NCBI GenBank assembly: GCA_963575745.1
Contig: CAUYUJ010014206.1
Coordinates: forward strand, 62,001-126,000
Length of the DNA stretch: 64,000 nt
Reading direction: 5' to 3'
Source: Prorocentrum cordatum
Taxonomy: Eukaryota > Sar > Dinophyceae > Prorocentrales > Prorocentraceae
Below are positions 18,844 through 30,180 of the stretch, piece by piece. The notes under the pieces were generated by a model, which was not told the origin of the DNA, made no database searches, and was given only the letters and a program-made list of their open reading frames with translations. How positions within the stretch are numbered: position 1 is the stretch's first letter; each line of letters opens with the position of its first letter. The translations under genes and the position numbers were made by a program.

Positions 18844-21292
18844 TTGATATCGAATACGTTTCGACACATGTTGCGCAATCGTGTTGCAGACGGGCATTCC
18901 AAATTTGATCAAACAGAAGGCGCCCGACTTGCCCGGCGAACAGAAGACGCCGCCATCCACCTACTGGGGGACGCGCATGGAAATATCCATTCCGAGGCGG
19001 GGGCCATTGCCGAGCAGTTAGCAGTTCACTGGCGCAGGGTCTTCGGGCATAAACCAGTCGACGAAGCGAAACTGGCTTTTTAGGCAGCGCTTGCCGTGCA
19101 CGCAGGGGCCAGGCGCTTGACGTTACCTGCCTCCCGCTGGCGCCTCCGGTCTAATGACATCAAGAAAGCTTTACGCATCGCTGGCAATTCCCGGCCGGGG
19201 CCAGATGGGATCCCCTTCCAGGCATGGCGCTGCCTGGTTCCGCTTGGAACGCACGTGTTGTGGGAGGCGGGGAGACGATTCGAAGAGTTCGTGTGGGAAG
19301 GGACGGAGGCGCATGATTTGTTTAACGAGTCGTTGTTATGTTGCTTGCCGAAGGAACCCGTCCGCGCCGACGCTGCCGGAGAACAGCTGTACAGAACTGA
19401 CGGGACACGCCCGCTCACGATCACAAATACGGACAACCGTATTATCGCGAATGCCTACCGTCTACGATGGGAGCCGCTGGTGGCGCCCAACATAACTACG
19501 GCACAGAGGGGGTTTATCCAAGGTCGGTCGATGCTGTCTAGCGCCGTCGACGTCGAGCACGCTGCAATGGTGGCGGCGCTTGAGGAAACGGACGCAACGA
19601 TCGTGCTCTTCGACTTCACGGCTGCTTTCCCGTCTGTGTCGAGGCAGTACATCTTAACCATGGCCGAAGCAGCTGGCTTCCCGCCGACAGCCATGGGCGT
19701 GCGTACGTCACTTTACCACAAGACCATCGGCACTCTACTACTGCAGGGGAGGCTGCGCGAACACGTCGCATTGGAAGCGGGCATCCGTCAGGGTTGCCCA
19801 CTTTCGCCGCTGCTTTTCGCTCTAGCATCGGAGAGTCTGCTGCGAATCATTCACCTGCGACACCCTGCGGGTACCGTTCCGGTTTTCGCCGACGACACCG
19901 CAATGATTCTGCGCCCCTGGAGCCAGGACCACCGACGGGTGTTTCCCAGTTTCAGAATATTCGAGATGGTTTCCAACCGGGCACCCAGCCTGGCCAAGAC
20001 CGTCGTCGTGCCGCCGTGGGGCGCCGACGTTACGCAGCTGCAGCAGGCAACCACGGGGGGCCCCGCTGCGATCCAAATCTCTGGGGCCACGACAGGGAAG
20101 TGCTTGGGATTCTACGCTGGGCCAGGCAAGGGGGGCAAATCGTGGGACACACCGTTGGTAGAATACGAAAAGCGTCTCAGAGAATAGCGTCGGAGCGAGC
20201 TTGGCCTTCACTTTGCGATCACCACCTACAACACATTTGTCTTGCCTGTGCTGCTCTTCGTGGCCCAGCTAGAGCCACCGCCGCCAGCCGTTCTCGCGCG
20301 GGAAGCGGCAGCAGTCCGACGCGTGGCCCCCGGGCCTGGCGGATAGTGCATGCCCGAAGGCGTGCGCCACGCTACAGAGCTAGGACTGTCGGCGCGGCTA
20401 CGACCCCTACGCATCACTTGCCAAGCGACTATGCTGCGCACGCGCGCTTGGGGGGCCACTGGCGACGGCACCGCCTAGCCGCAACGTTGACGGAAGCGAA
20501 GAGTAGATGTGACCAGGTCAGCGCATTCGTTCGCTTATTCAACTCCCACGGGTCGGGCATCACGCGCCGACTGCGGCGAGAGATCTAGCTCGAGCTCGCG
20601 CGGCTACTGGGATCCACATTTGCGCAGCCCGATTGGACCTCGGTGGGGCGGACACAGGTCCGTTGGCGAGACCTGCCCACAAACGCTTCAAGAAGCGCAC
20701 GCAGCGATGGTTCATGGACCGACTGCCCCAGCAAGACAACTGCAGTGCGTAGTGGCGTCTACGTGGGCGGCTATCACGCTGGAGTTTGCCCGTCTATCCG
20801 GGCCAGCTGGCACGCAGAGTAGCACAGCGACTACAGAGCTTACGACGCCTGGTGCCGCCGAGGCTACGCGCATCGTCTCTGAGCACTGTCTTGAACAGAT
20901 GGACGACAGACCGCCGCGTGCGCAGCCTCCGGGGACAACGGGGCCCATGCGCACTCCGATGCAGCCCAACGGCCCAAGACACCGTGGAACATTATTGCCA
21001 ATGTCCAGTTTTACGTGGCTGGCAGCGACGACGGTCGGGACAAGGTATTTTGCAACATGGTTTGTTGCATGCCGTACTGGGCACGCCGATGGACGATGAT
21101 ACCTTGATGCGTCAAGCCGTATCCAGTTACGTTTTATTGCAGCGTGAACCACATGCGCCACCACCGCAGGCAGGCTTTCACGGATCAGACGACGTATGTT
21201 TCGCCATGCATGAACCAATTGCTTCGCGAGGCGTGCCGCGGTTGTGCCCTTCTGCGAACGACTTGCGGATTTTTTGGGCGTCGGCTGCATAG
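18844..21292 (+). pseudogene. Non-LTR (LINE) retrotransposon reverse transcriptase pseudogene
   Basis: Frame 1 carries the RT core: PGPDGIPFQAW (~19,195), PLTITNTDNRIIANAY, RGFIQGRS (~19,508), motif A DFTAAFPSV (~19,612), motif B GIRQGCPLSPLLFA (~19,780) and motif C FADD (~19,885). After the core come GLHFAITTYNTFVLPVLLFVAQL and REAAAVRRVAPGPGG. The C-terminal part shifts to frame 0 (~20,480) and frame 2 (~20,685) and ends with a Cys/His knuckle (CALRCSPTAQDTVEHYCQC, ~20,945). Premature in-frame stops are at 19,081, 20,185, 20,344, 20,476, 20,586 and 20,750, all TAG. No endonuclease seen, so the element is 5'-truncated or starts in the AT-rich island. RT makes cDNA for target-primed integration; this copy is dead. 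Confidence 0.9.
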
Positions 21293-21299
21293 CGGACGC

Positions 21300-21480
21300 G
21301 CTCCTGCCGGGCGCAGGGCGCGTCAGGACAACAACGACGACCGCCCATTACGGCGACCACGAAAGGCGGCTGCTGAGTGGCGGGCCCGACGAGTACGACG
21401 ACGACGACTACATTGACCTTTTCTGCCTCCTCGCCTTCTACCACATCCTGTAGGGGGTCGTTCTGCACGGGGATGACAGG
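21300..21480. repeat. GAC-rich tail after the LINE
   Basis: GACAACAACGACGACCGC and CGACGAGTACGACGACGACGAC, an imperfect trinucleotide tract just after the LINE frame ends; possibly its 3' end. Confidence 0.4.
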
Positions 21481-21719
21481 TGTCGGCGCCGGTGCCTTTT
21501 TTACACATTGACTTTCTCTCTGAGCGCAGCGTGTTCCATCTCGCATGTTCTCCCAACCGGGTCTTTCTGTCCGTCGTGTCTTTGCGATTGTTTCTCCGCG
21601 CCGCCGACGTCGCCGATTTCAGCTCCCAGAACGCCCCGTCGTCTTTGACGATCAGTGCTCATGAATTTGCCGATTTCTGCGCTGACCAGTTCGTTGACTC
21701 CCGCATCAACCTGGTGGGT

Positions 21720-22180
21720 GGCCTTCGCGCCGACCGTTTCATCGACGCCGCCGCCAACGCTTGCGCCTACCCCAGCACCAACGCCAGCATAGACGACAGC
21801 GCCAATGCTCAGGCTTACGCCTACACCGACGACAGGGCCTGTGCAACCGCTGACACCAGTACAGGCGACAGTGCCAACTCTGGCGCCTACGCCGGCATGA
21901 GCGCTAGCGCCTCCACCATCGCCAGCGCCAGCATCGACGCCAAAACCAACACCGACGTCAGCACCAAAGTCGACGCCTCCGCTGGCATGACTGCAAGAGC
22001 CCCTGCTAGCGCCGGCACGAGCATCAGCATCGACGCCAGCACCATCGCCCAGGCTCACGCCTGCACCAACGCCATCGCCTGCGCCGCCGCCGACGCCAGC
22101 ACCGACGACAGCACCAATGACGGCGCTTGCGCAAGCATGAACGCCATCGCCTCCAACAGCACCAGCGTGGGCAGCTACGT
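21720..22180. repeat. Degenerate GCCAGC/ACCGAC hexamer minisatellite
   Basis: Imperfect 6-, 18- and 24-bp periodicity (GCCAACGCC, AGCACCGACGACAGC). It keeps several frames open on both strands, giving Ala/Ser/Thr/Asp-rich, Pro/Ala/Thr-rich or Gly/Val-rich peptides. With no start context or conserved domain I treat it as repeat, not gene. Confidence 0.7.
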
Positions 22181-22329
22181 CACGTTGTGGGGTGGGGCCG
22201 TTTCCGTGAGCCTCTCTGTGGGACTCGTTGTGCAGATGACGGCGAGGTTACAGGTTTGGGCGCGATGCGCAGGCTAGCTCCGACCGAAGGAGAAAATAAA
22301 TCGCACCTGATGTGCAGCGCGACGTATGT

Positions 22330-22480
22330 CGGGAAACAAGGATGTTGCCACGCAGTCAAAAATACGGGTACCGCCGCACAGTCCACATGCCCAACGCTGA
22401 TGAGGATGCGCTCTAGGCCCAAGGATGCCGCCACACAGTCAACATGCCCAGCGTTTATGAGAACATGCTCGGGGCTCACT
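22330..22480. repeat. Two copies of a ~70-bp repeat
   Basis: GCC(A/G)CACAGTC(C/A)ACATGCCCA followed by GATGAG or TATGAGA occurs at about 22,371 and 22,432; the upstream CAAGGATG(T/C)TGCCAC at 22,338 and 22,420 belongs to the same unit. Confidence 0.6.
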
Positions 22481-22965
22481 CGGACCTCTCCGCAAGCGCA
22501 TGCGTCAACGCCAGCACCATCGCCCAGGCTTGCTCCTGCGCCAACGCCAGCGCCTGCGCCATTATCGACGCCAGCGCCGGCGACAGCACCAACGACGGCT
22601 TCAAATTACTGCTGCCTCCTCCCGTGCTTGCTGCGGCCATGGTGCGCAGGCCATGCAAGGCCGCGCAAACGGGACCAAGTCCGCACAAACGGAACCAACG
22701 CGCTTGAGCCATCAACTTGGAGCCAGCACCAACGCCAGAGCCTACCCACCTTCGTCACCAGCACCGTCATCGCTGGTGCCTGCGCCAACGTCGGCGCCCA
22801 CGACGCCACCGAGATCAGCATCGGCGCTGACAGCTGACACCTACGCCAGCACCAACGCCGGCGCCTACACTGCCTCGACGCCGGCACTGACGCCAGCAGC
22901 TACGCCTACGCACTCGCCAGCACCACCGCCAGCGCCTTCAGCAATTCGCGGCTAGCAATGACGCC
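22481..22965. repeat. Second block of GCCAGC hexamer minisatellite
   Basis: Same GCCAACGCCAGCACC-type units as at 21,720-22,180, interrupted by ~100 bp of unique sequence (22,605-22,720). The two blocks were probably one array. Confidence 0.65.
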
Positions 22966-23091
22966 AGCACGCACGATGGGGCATGCGCCTACCTATACCT
23001 TCACCGAGGGGCTGGTCGTGATTCTCGTGTACTCGATGTTCTGACGGCCTCCTGAGCGCGTGTGGATAGCTTTCCTCCTCTCTCGGCTCCT

Positions 23092-23121
23092 CCTCCTCCT
23101 CCTCCTCCTCCTCCTCCTCCT
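23092..23121. repeat. (CTC)n microsatellite
   Basis: About ten CTC triplets. Confidence 0.95.
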
Positions 23122-23940
23122 GGGCCGGTCCATTGTCCATGCTTGAGTTAAATTTGTTGTCGTTGCAATTGGGTTTCGGGCCCATTTCGGGGCGCCCGCC
23201 CGCTCAGATGCCTCTGCCCCTCCATTCCGCGGGGGTGGGCGCCTCTAGTGGCCTCGGTGCGCCGCGGAAGGTTTTCTCAAGCCCATTTTCTTTAGTTCCC
23301 CTTGTCTTCGACTGCCATTGTCAGTGCTGTTCGAGTTTGGTAGCCCGCCAGTGGAACCAATGGCTGTGACCTGGGGTCCTCTCCACTTGCTTGTCCTGTC
23401 TCTTCTCCTCCTTCTCCCCCGTCCCGCGCTTTGTGCGACGCGCCGGCGTCCGCCCAGCAACGGTGCTGCCAGTTGTTGATTGTTTCGGCTGGTTGGTTTC
23501 CCATTCGTTTTATTATTTTCCCCTCTTTCCCTTTCGCTGCCTCTCGTGCCTCCTAACTGCGGCCCGATGTTGGCTTTTTCTTCATCTGAGTTTCGGGTTG
23601 ACCCTGTATGGGTAATCCACAGGTGTCGCCGCAGCACTTCTTTAATCTGATCGCCGCCACCTCGCGCCTTCTCTTGGCCTCTTCCGCCGCTCGGCTTCTG
23701 GCGTGGGCCAGCTGCCGCGGGAAGCGTGTAGATCGTTCACCGTCCGTGGCCCAGGGAACCCGCGAGCCACCAGAGAACTCCTAAGGGGGACAAAAGTCCC
23801 CAATTTGGTCAACTTGCATGCAGTCACATCACGTTGCCAACTCTCTTGTTTCATTCGACCAGACAAAATCCGAACGCAACAATTAAATTCTGGCCTTGGC
23901 GACATAATCGCGCACATTCGTCTGACATTTGAATGTTGAA
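23122..23940. other. Unique spacer, nothing recognised
   Basis: No repeat structure and no frame with a recognisable product. Pyrimidine-rich around 23,380-23,560. Confidence 0.5.
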
Positions 23941-23969
23941 CATATTTCGGTCGATTTGTATTCTCATGT

Positions 23970-24660
23970 CGGGGGGGGGGGGCTCGTGGCCCGTCTTGGG
24001 GCCCTCTAGCGCCGTCTTGGGGTTTTCGCGGGCCTTTTTAGGGGCCCGCTTGGCCGTGCGGTGGGTGTGTGAGGGCCGTCGTGGGGCCGTCTTGGGCCGT
24101 CGACAGGTTTTCTGAGCACGTTGTGGGTCCCGCGAAGGGCCCTCTTGGGCCGTCTTGAAGTTTTTTGCGCGTTGTCGCCTCGAGAGCACGCAGGGGGCCG
24201 TGGCCTTGAGGGCGCGATCTGATAGTATTTGCCAACGGGTTGTGGCCTCGGGGGTGCGAGGCGATGTCATTCCGCAAGGGATTGCTGCTTCCGGGAAGGG
24301 AGCGACGCGCGCGGGGCAGCGCGGGGGGAGGGGGGCTTGCGCGCAGAAGACTCCAGAAACCTTGCCATCTAGCACGCATCAACGCGGGGGAGTCGCACAT
24401 CAGTTTTTCCAACGAAAAACCATGCAACACCGAATTGTAAGTCCCCCTCGCTCCACCGTTACGGGCGCGGCCGCGAGGGGCCCAATGGGCCTTCCTGGGC
24501 CTCTCATGTGGCCCTCTTGGAGCCTTCGTGGGTTCCTCATGGAGGTCACTTGGGATTCTTGGGCCCTGAAAGAGTTCCAAGAGGGTCGCACGGCGGGTTT
24601 TTCGCGTGGAAAGCCATGCAACATCGAAGTGCAAGTGCCCCCGCCGCTCCGCCGATGTGA
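23970..24660. repeat. GGCCGTCTTGGGGCC array and ~195-bp direct repeat
   Basis: GCCCGTCTTGGGGCC units at 23,985-24,160 and GGCCTTCCTGGGCC-like units at 24,490-24,570. A block with GTCGCAC.....TTTTTC then AACCATGCAACA(C/T)CGAA occurs at about 24,389 and 24,584. No gene. Confidence 0.6.
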
Positions 24661-24799
24661 GCGCGGTTGGGGCGTCGGGGGGACTCGCAGTTCGACGTGC
24701 CCTATTCCGCATGGAAGAACTAGTGAGCAACTGCGCCCCCCCCCTCCCCCTCCGAACCTCCTTATCACCAGAAGGGTGGTTGTAGAGGTAGTTTTTACC

Positions 24800-24940
24800 A
24801 ATGCGTCATCAGATATGGTACCCAGCTGCCTGCAGTAAGCACGGGCACCGTTCCAGCTCAGCATCAGATTGCATGCGGGATGGTTCTGCCGAGATCTCCC
24901 GGACCATCTCGGTGCTGTCCTGGGAGCAATGTTCGTTATT
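24800..24940. repeat. Fragment of the 1.5 kb satellite
   Basis: TGGTACCCAGCTGCCTGC, CACCGTTCCAGCTCAGCATC, TTGCATGCGGGATGGTTCTG and CATCTCGGTGCTGTCCTGG match the block at 29,350-29,470 and its paralogues. Confidence 0.8.
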
Positions 24941-25119
24941 CGTTTGTCACATCACAAAAAGTGCAACATCTTGTCAACTCTGAATGGAAGGATTCTTAAA
25001 GCAACTACATGTCAACACAAGTGCAATGTAATCGGCATTAACCTCAAGAAGGCATTAAGAACCCCCCCCTTTCCGGTGGATTATAACGCCCCCGCACCCT
25101 GGAGCGTTATGGCTGCACC

Positions 25120-25477
25120 GGAGGACCTGGCTGCGGGGACTCGGGGCCTAGCTAGGGCTTCGCAGGGGCTAGCAGTGCTAGGCCTTAGCAGGGCTCAGCA
25201 GGGCTCCGCAAAGCTCAGCAGACCTTAGCAGGGCTTAGCAGGGCCTAGCATGACTGACCAGGGCTCCGCAGGGCTGAGCAGGGCTTAGCAAAGCTTAGCA
25301 GGGCGTAGCAAGGCTTACCAGGGCTTAGCAGGGCTTGGTAGGGCTTAGCAGGGCTTAGCAGAGCCTAGCAGGACTCAGCAGGACTTAGCAGGGCTTAGCA
25401 GGGCTTAGCAATGCTTAGCAGGGCTTAGCAAGGCTTAGTGAGGCTGAGCAGGGCTTAGCAAGGCTTAGTAGTCGTAA

Positions 25478-25478
<1 letters not shown>
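25120..25478. repeat. GGGCTTAGCA 10-bp satellite, left block
   Basis: About 35 imperfect units GGGCTTAGCA/GGCCTAGCA, passing into GGCTTAGTAG and then TAG triplets, so the microsatellite seems to have grown out of the 10-mer. Confidence 0.95.
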
Positions 25479-26151
<673 letters not shown>

Positions 26152-26381
26152 TAAGCAGAGCGTGGCTTAGCAGTGCCTAGCAAGGCTTAGCAGACTCAGA
26201 CTGCTCAGACTCACTCACACTCAGAATCCGTGCGTGCCCGCTCCTTGGGCTCTCTCGTATTTCTGGGTCCGCGGGTGCTAAGATAACGCGGGGGTGCGGG
26301 GCGGGGGGGATACCCTGGGGTGCCCCCCCCCCTTTGGAAGGCCGACGAACTATTATTTCTGTAATGGGGACGTAAAAGGAA

Positions 26382-26588
26382 TCGCATGAGGAAGAGGAGG
26401 AGGAGGAGGAGGAGGAGGAGGAGGAGGAGGAGGAGGAGGAGGGAGGAGGAGGAGGAGGAGGAGAGAGGAGGAGGAGGAGGAGGAGGGAGGAGGAGGAGGA
26501 GGAGGAGGAGAGGAGGGGAGGGGGAGGGGGAGGGGAGGGGGAGGGGGAGGAGGAGGTGGAGGAGGAGGAGGAGGAGGAGGAGGAGCAA
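26382..26588. repeat. (GAG)n purine tract
   Basis: About 200 bp purine-only GGA/GAG repeat with GGGAGG interruptions; a mirror-symmetric tract able in principle to form triplex DNA. Confidence 0.95.
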
Positions 26589-26619
26589 GGAAACAATAAG
26601 AAACACAGGAAAAGCAGGG

Positions 26620-26810
26620 TTGTGCCTGAGTTGTGGGCCAGGGACTTGAGAAGTGCCTGGGTTGTGTGTCAGACACTGGAACAGTGCATGGGTTGTGGGT
26701 CAGAGACTGGAGCAGTGCCTGGGTTGTGACCGCATCCTTCTGCTCAGACTCACTCACATTCAGACTCATTGCGCTCAGACTCACTCACATTCAAAATTCG
26801 TGATCCTTCT
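26620..26810. repeat. ~31-bp tandem repeat and CTCAGACTCACTCAC repeat
   Basis: Four units of GTGCCTGGGTTGTGGGTCAGAGACTGG type (26,620-26,730), then CTGCTCAGACTCACTCACATTCA (26,738 and 26,766), which also appears before the GAG tract at 26,200-26,222. Confidence 0.8.
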
Positions 26811-26904
26811 TGGTATTGTGGTACTATTCATTAGTATGAGCATTATGATTATGATCACTCTTGCTTGGTTTATCATTCGTATTGCGATACTCGTGCTCAG
26901 ATTC

Positions 26905-27440
26905 AGGTCTGAGCAGGGCTGAGCAGGGCTTAGCAGGGCTTAGCAAAGCTAAACCTCGGACCGCGCTCCGGCCCACGCCTGGCAGGGCTTGGCAGGGCTC
27001 AGCAGGGCTTAGCAGGGCCTCGCAGAGCTTAGCAGGGCCTAGCAAGGCCAAGCAGGGCTGAGCAGGGCTTGGCAGGGCATTGCACGGCTTAGCAGGGCTT
27101 AGCAAGCGCTAGCAGGACCTATCAGGGCTTAGCAGGGCCTCGCAGGGCTTAGCCTCGGACCTCGCTTGGACCAGGGCTTTGCAGGGCTTCGCAGGGCTTA
27201 ACCGGACTTCGCAGGGCTTTGCCTCGGACCAAGCTCGGACCACGCCTAGCAGGCCATAGTAGGGCGCAGCAGCGCTGAGCAGTGCTGAGCAGGGCCTGCC
27301 TAGCAGGGCTGAACTAGCAGGGCTTAGCAGGGCCCTGACAGGGCGTAGCAGGGCTTAGCTGGGCTTGGCAGGGCTTCGCAAGGCCCATCGGCCCGCAGGG
27401 CTTAGCAGGGCTTAGCAGGGTTTAGCAGGACCTACCAGGG
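26905..27440. repeat. GGGCTTAGCA 10-bp satellite, right block
   Basis: Same units as the left block, same orientation, with CCTCGGACC(G/T)CGCT insertions at about 26,955, 27,150 and 27,220. Confidence 0.95.
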
Positions 27441-27639
27441 ATAGAGGTCCACAGAGCTCTGGGCTAGATCCTTGACATTCGTTGCGACACCCTCCCTTGG
27501 CCTCATTGGGGCGGCCACCGATGGTTTTTGTTTTCTGTTTGCGGCGGGTGCTAAGTTTATCGTTCTGCGAAAACTGCCCGCCTGGAATATTGAAAAAAAC
27601 GGGTGCTATAAATAACCTGGGGGGGGGTTCTTAATGCCT

Positions 27640-27950
27640 GGTCAGGGTTATCTTGGTCTTGGGATCCTCCTTTGGTCTCGGACTGAGTATGCCCAACTAT
27701 TCGGGCACCCTTGGTCGAGTTCGCCCTCAGCGTTTCGGCGTGTTGTTGGCCATCCTCTTCAGGACCTGCCACAACCAACCACACGGGGCAGGCCGACGCT
27801 GTCACGAACGACATCCCTGTTTCCTGTGGGACCCCTTCGTACACACCAAAGTTGCCAGAATATGTCAAGCAAAGTTATTGGAACCTGCTGTTTTGGTCTT
27901 CGAAGAAGGAAGGGAACAACGATGTTCCGATTTAGGAGTGCACGGCCGTA
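27640..27950. other. Spacer between element C and the satellite array
   Basis: Unique-looking sequence. A minus-strand frame (27,868-27,557) is open but shows no recognisable product. Confidence 0.4.
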
Positions 27951-29380
27951 ATGTTTCATGGTCGTTGCGTTACCAGTTGTGGGTTTCGTGGGGTCCTGTC
28001 GGGCGGGGCTGTTTCGAAGATCTCTTGGCGGCTGTTGGGGGCGCACTGGCCTTGGGACATCTCGGGCCCCCTGGGGGTCTGCGACAGTCTTTGGCCTGGC
28101 TGGGGGCATCTGACAGCCGTCTTGGGGTGCTCTCGGGCCGTCTTGGGGCCGAACAGAGCGCTAGGAAGGAGACAGGGCGGGGGCGGTTTCTCTACCCAGC
28201 TCTGCGGTCTGCGATTAGGGGCGGGGCGGCCTTAGAAGAAGTTTACCTGTAGGCGAGTGCCGGTATTTCGCTGATTCTTGCAGTGACCGGGCGAGGCTGT
28301 TGCCATCGAGTGTGAGCTTCATTGGTGAAGGCCGCCATCTCTTAAGACGCCCATCAGGTACTCGAGAATAGCTCAACGTGCGGTCAGCATGGTGGTGGAT
28401 ACGCACTTTGACCTCCGATCTCGAAGGCCCGCAGCGATGATTTTGCATTATGCGCGGAAGGCTGAGCCAGCCGGCATTGATTTCGCACGTTTTGATTATG
28501 ATGAAGCCCAAAGGGCCCAGGTCTTACAAGTTGTGTCGGTTAACTAATTGATATGACCGTCAAGGTGTGCTGCAGTGGCAGTGCACTCGAAGCTTTTAGC
28601 CACACTGCCGAATCTCGAGGTGACGCCTGACAATAGCAAGCTTTTCTTAGCCAGTTTGCGCTGATTTCAATATCTTGATCCTGATCGAGCCAGGCCATGG
28701 ATCCACTTTGATGTTTTTTTGTTGTCAAGCAGGTGTTCAACATGGCTGAGTTACAAGCATGCGCTTTCGCTACATCACCCTGAAGAGCATGCTGACCGCA
28801 ATAGTAGCTCCGTCTGTTGCGCTGTAGAGCCATCGCCACGATTCGAACGCTAGCAACTTTGCAATTGCGCAGATGTTTCCTCTGCAGTGCCTTCAGTTGC
28901 ATCATTGACCAGTCGCGTTTTCGAACCTAATTGCAGCTTCACTGGTCCAGGCTGGAGGTGACGACTGACAATAGCAAGCTTTTATTAGCCAGTCGGCGCT
29001 GATTTCAGTCACTGGATCCAGATCGAGCCAGGCCGTGATTGCACATGTTTGAGGTTGTTTCCAGTCAACCATGTGCGTAAGGCGTAAGATCTTGGAAGTA
29101 CGAGGATACGCCTGTGCACTCGTAGTTTGACAGTTTGGCAATCGTACTATTCCGCGCAACTCTGCAGAGCCAGTGCAAGAATTATACCGAGTTCAAACAA
29201 GTCTACACGTGCGCGGATGTTTGGCTATGTGATGCCCGCAGCTGCAGCATTGACCAGGCGAGCTGGTTGTTGCACTGAGTCCAAGTTTCGCTGTGAATGC
29301 CGAGCGGCTCGGGCAGTCTAAATAGTTTCTACCCGTGCGTTTCTTGGACATGGTACCCAGCTGCTTGCTGCAAACTCTGG

Positions 29381-30180
29381 CACCGTTCCCGCTCAGCATC
29401 AAATTGCATGCGGGATGGTTCTGCCGAGCTCTCGAACCATCTCGGTGTTTTTTTTGAAGCAATGCTTCGATGCTGTCGCGGTGCATGGCCGTATCGTTTC
29501 ATGGTCGTTGCGTTACCAATTGTGGGCTTTCTTGGGGGCGCATTTGCCTAGGGACATCTCGGGCCCCCTGGGGGTCTGCGGCAGTCTCTGGCCTGGCTGG
29601 GGGCATCTGACAGCCGTCTTGCGGTGCTCTCGGGCCGTCTTGGGGCCGAACAGGGCGCTGGGAAGGAGACAGGGCTGCGGTCTGCGATGAGGGGCGGGGC
29701 GGCCTTAGAAGAAGTCTACCTGTAGGACCATCCTCCGAGTGCCGCTATTGCGCTGATTCTTGCAGTGACCGGACGAGGCACCGTTCCAGCTCAGCATCAA
29801 ATTGCATGCGGGATGATTCTGAGCCGAGCTCTCGAACCATCTCGGTGCTGTCCTGGATGCAATGCTTCGATGCTGTAGCGGTGCATGGCCGTAACGTTTC
29901 ATGGTCGTTGCGTTACCAATTGTGGGCTTCGTTAGGGGCGCAGTGGCCTGGGGACATCTCGGGCCCCCTAGGGGTCTGCGTCTCTGGCCTGGCTGGGGGG
30001 CATCTGACAGCCGTCTTGGGGTGCTCTCGGGCCGCCTTGGGGCCGAACAGAGCGCTGGGAAAGAGACAGGGCGGGGTCGGTTTCTCTACCCAGCTCTGTG
30101 GTCTGCGATGAGGGCGGGGCGGCCTTAGAAGAAGTCTACCTGTAGGACCATCCTCCGAGTGCCGCTATTGCGCTGATTCT
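29381..30180. repeat. 398-bp internal duplication in satellite unit 1
   Basis: CACCGTTCC(C/A)GCTCAGCATC starts at 29,381 and again at 29,779; the junction is GACGAGG|CACCG, fusing the end of one sub-block to the start of the other. It explains why this unit is 1,908 bp long. Confidence 0.8.

Noticed and set aside
21480-22277. 265-codon Ala/Ser/Thr/Asp-rich frame
   Set aside because: Hexamer minisatellite; the opposite strand is open too.
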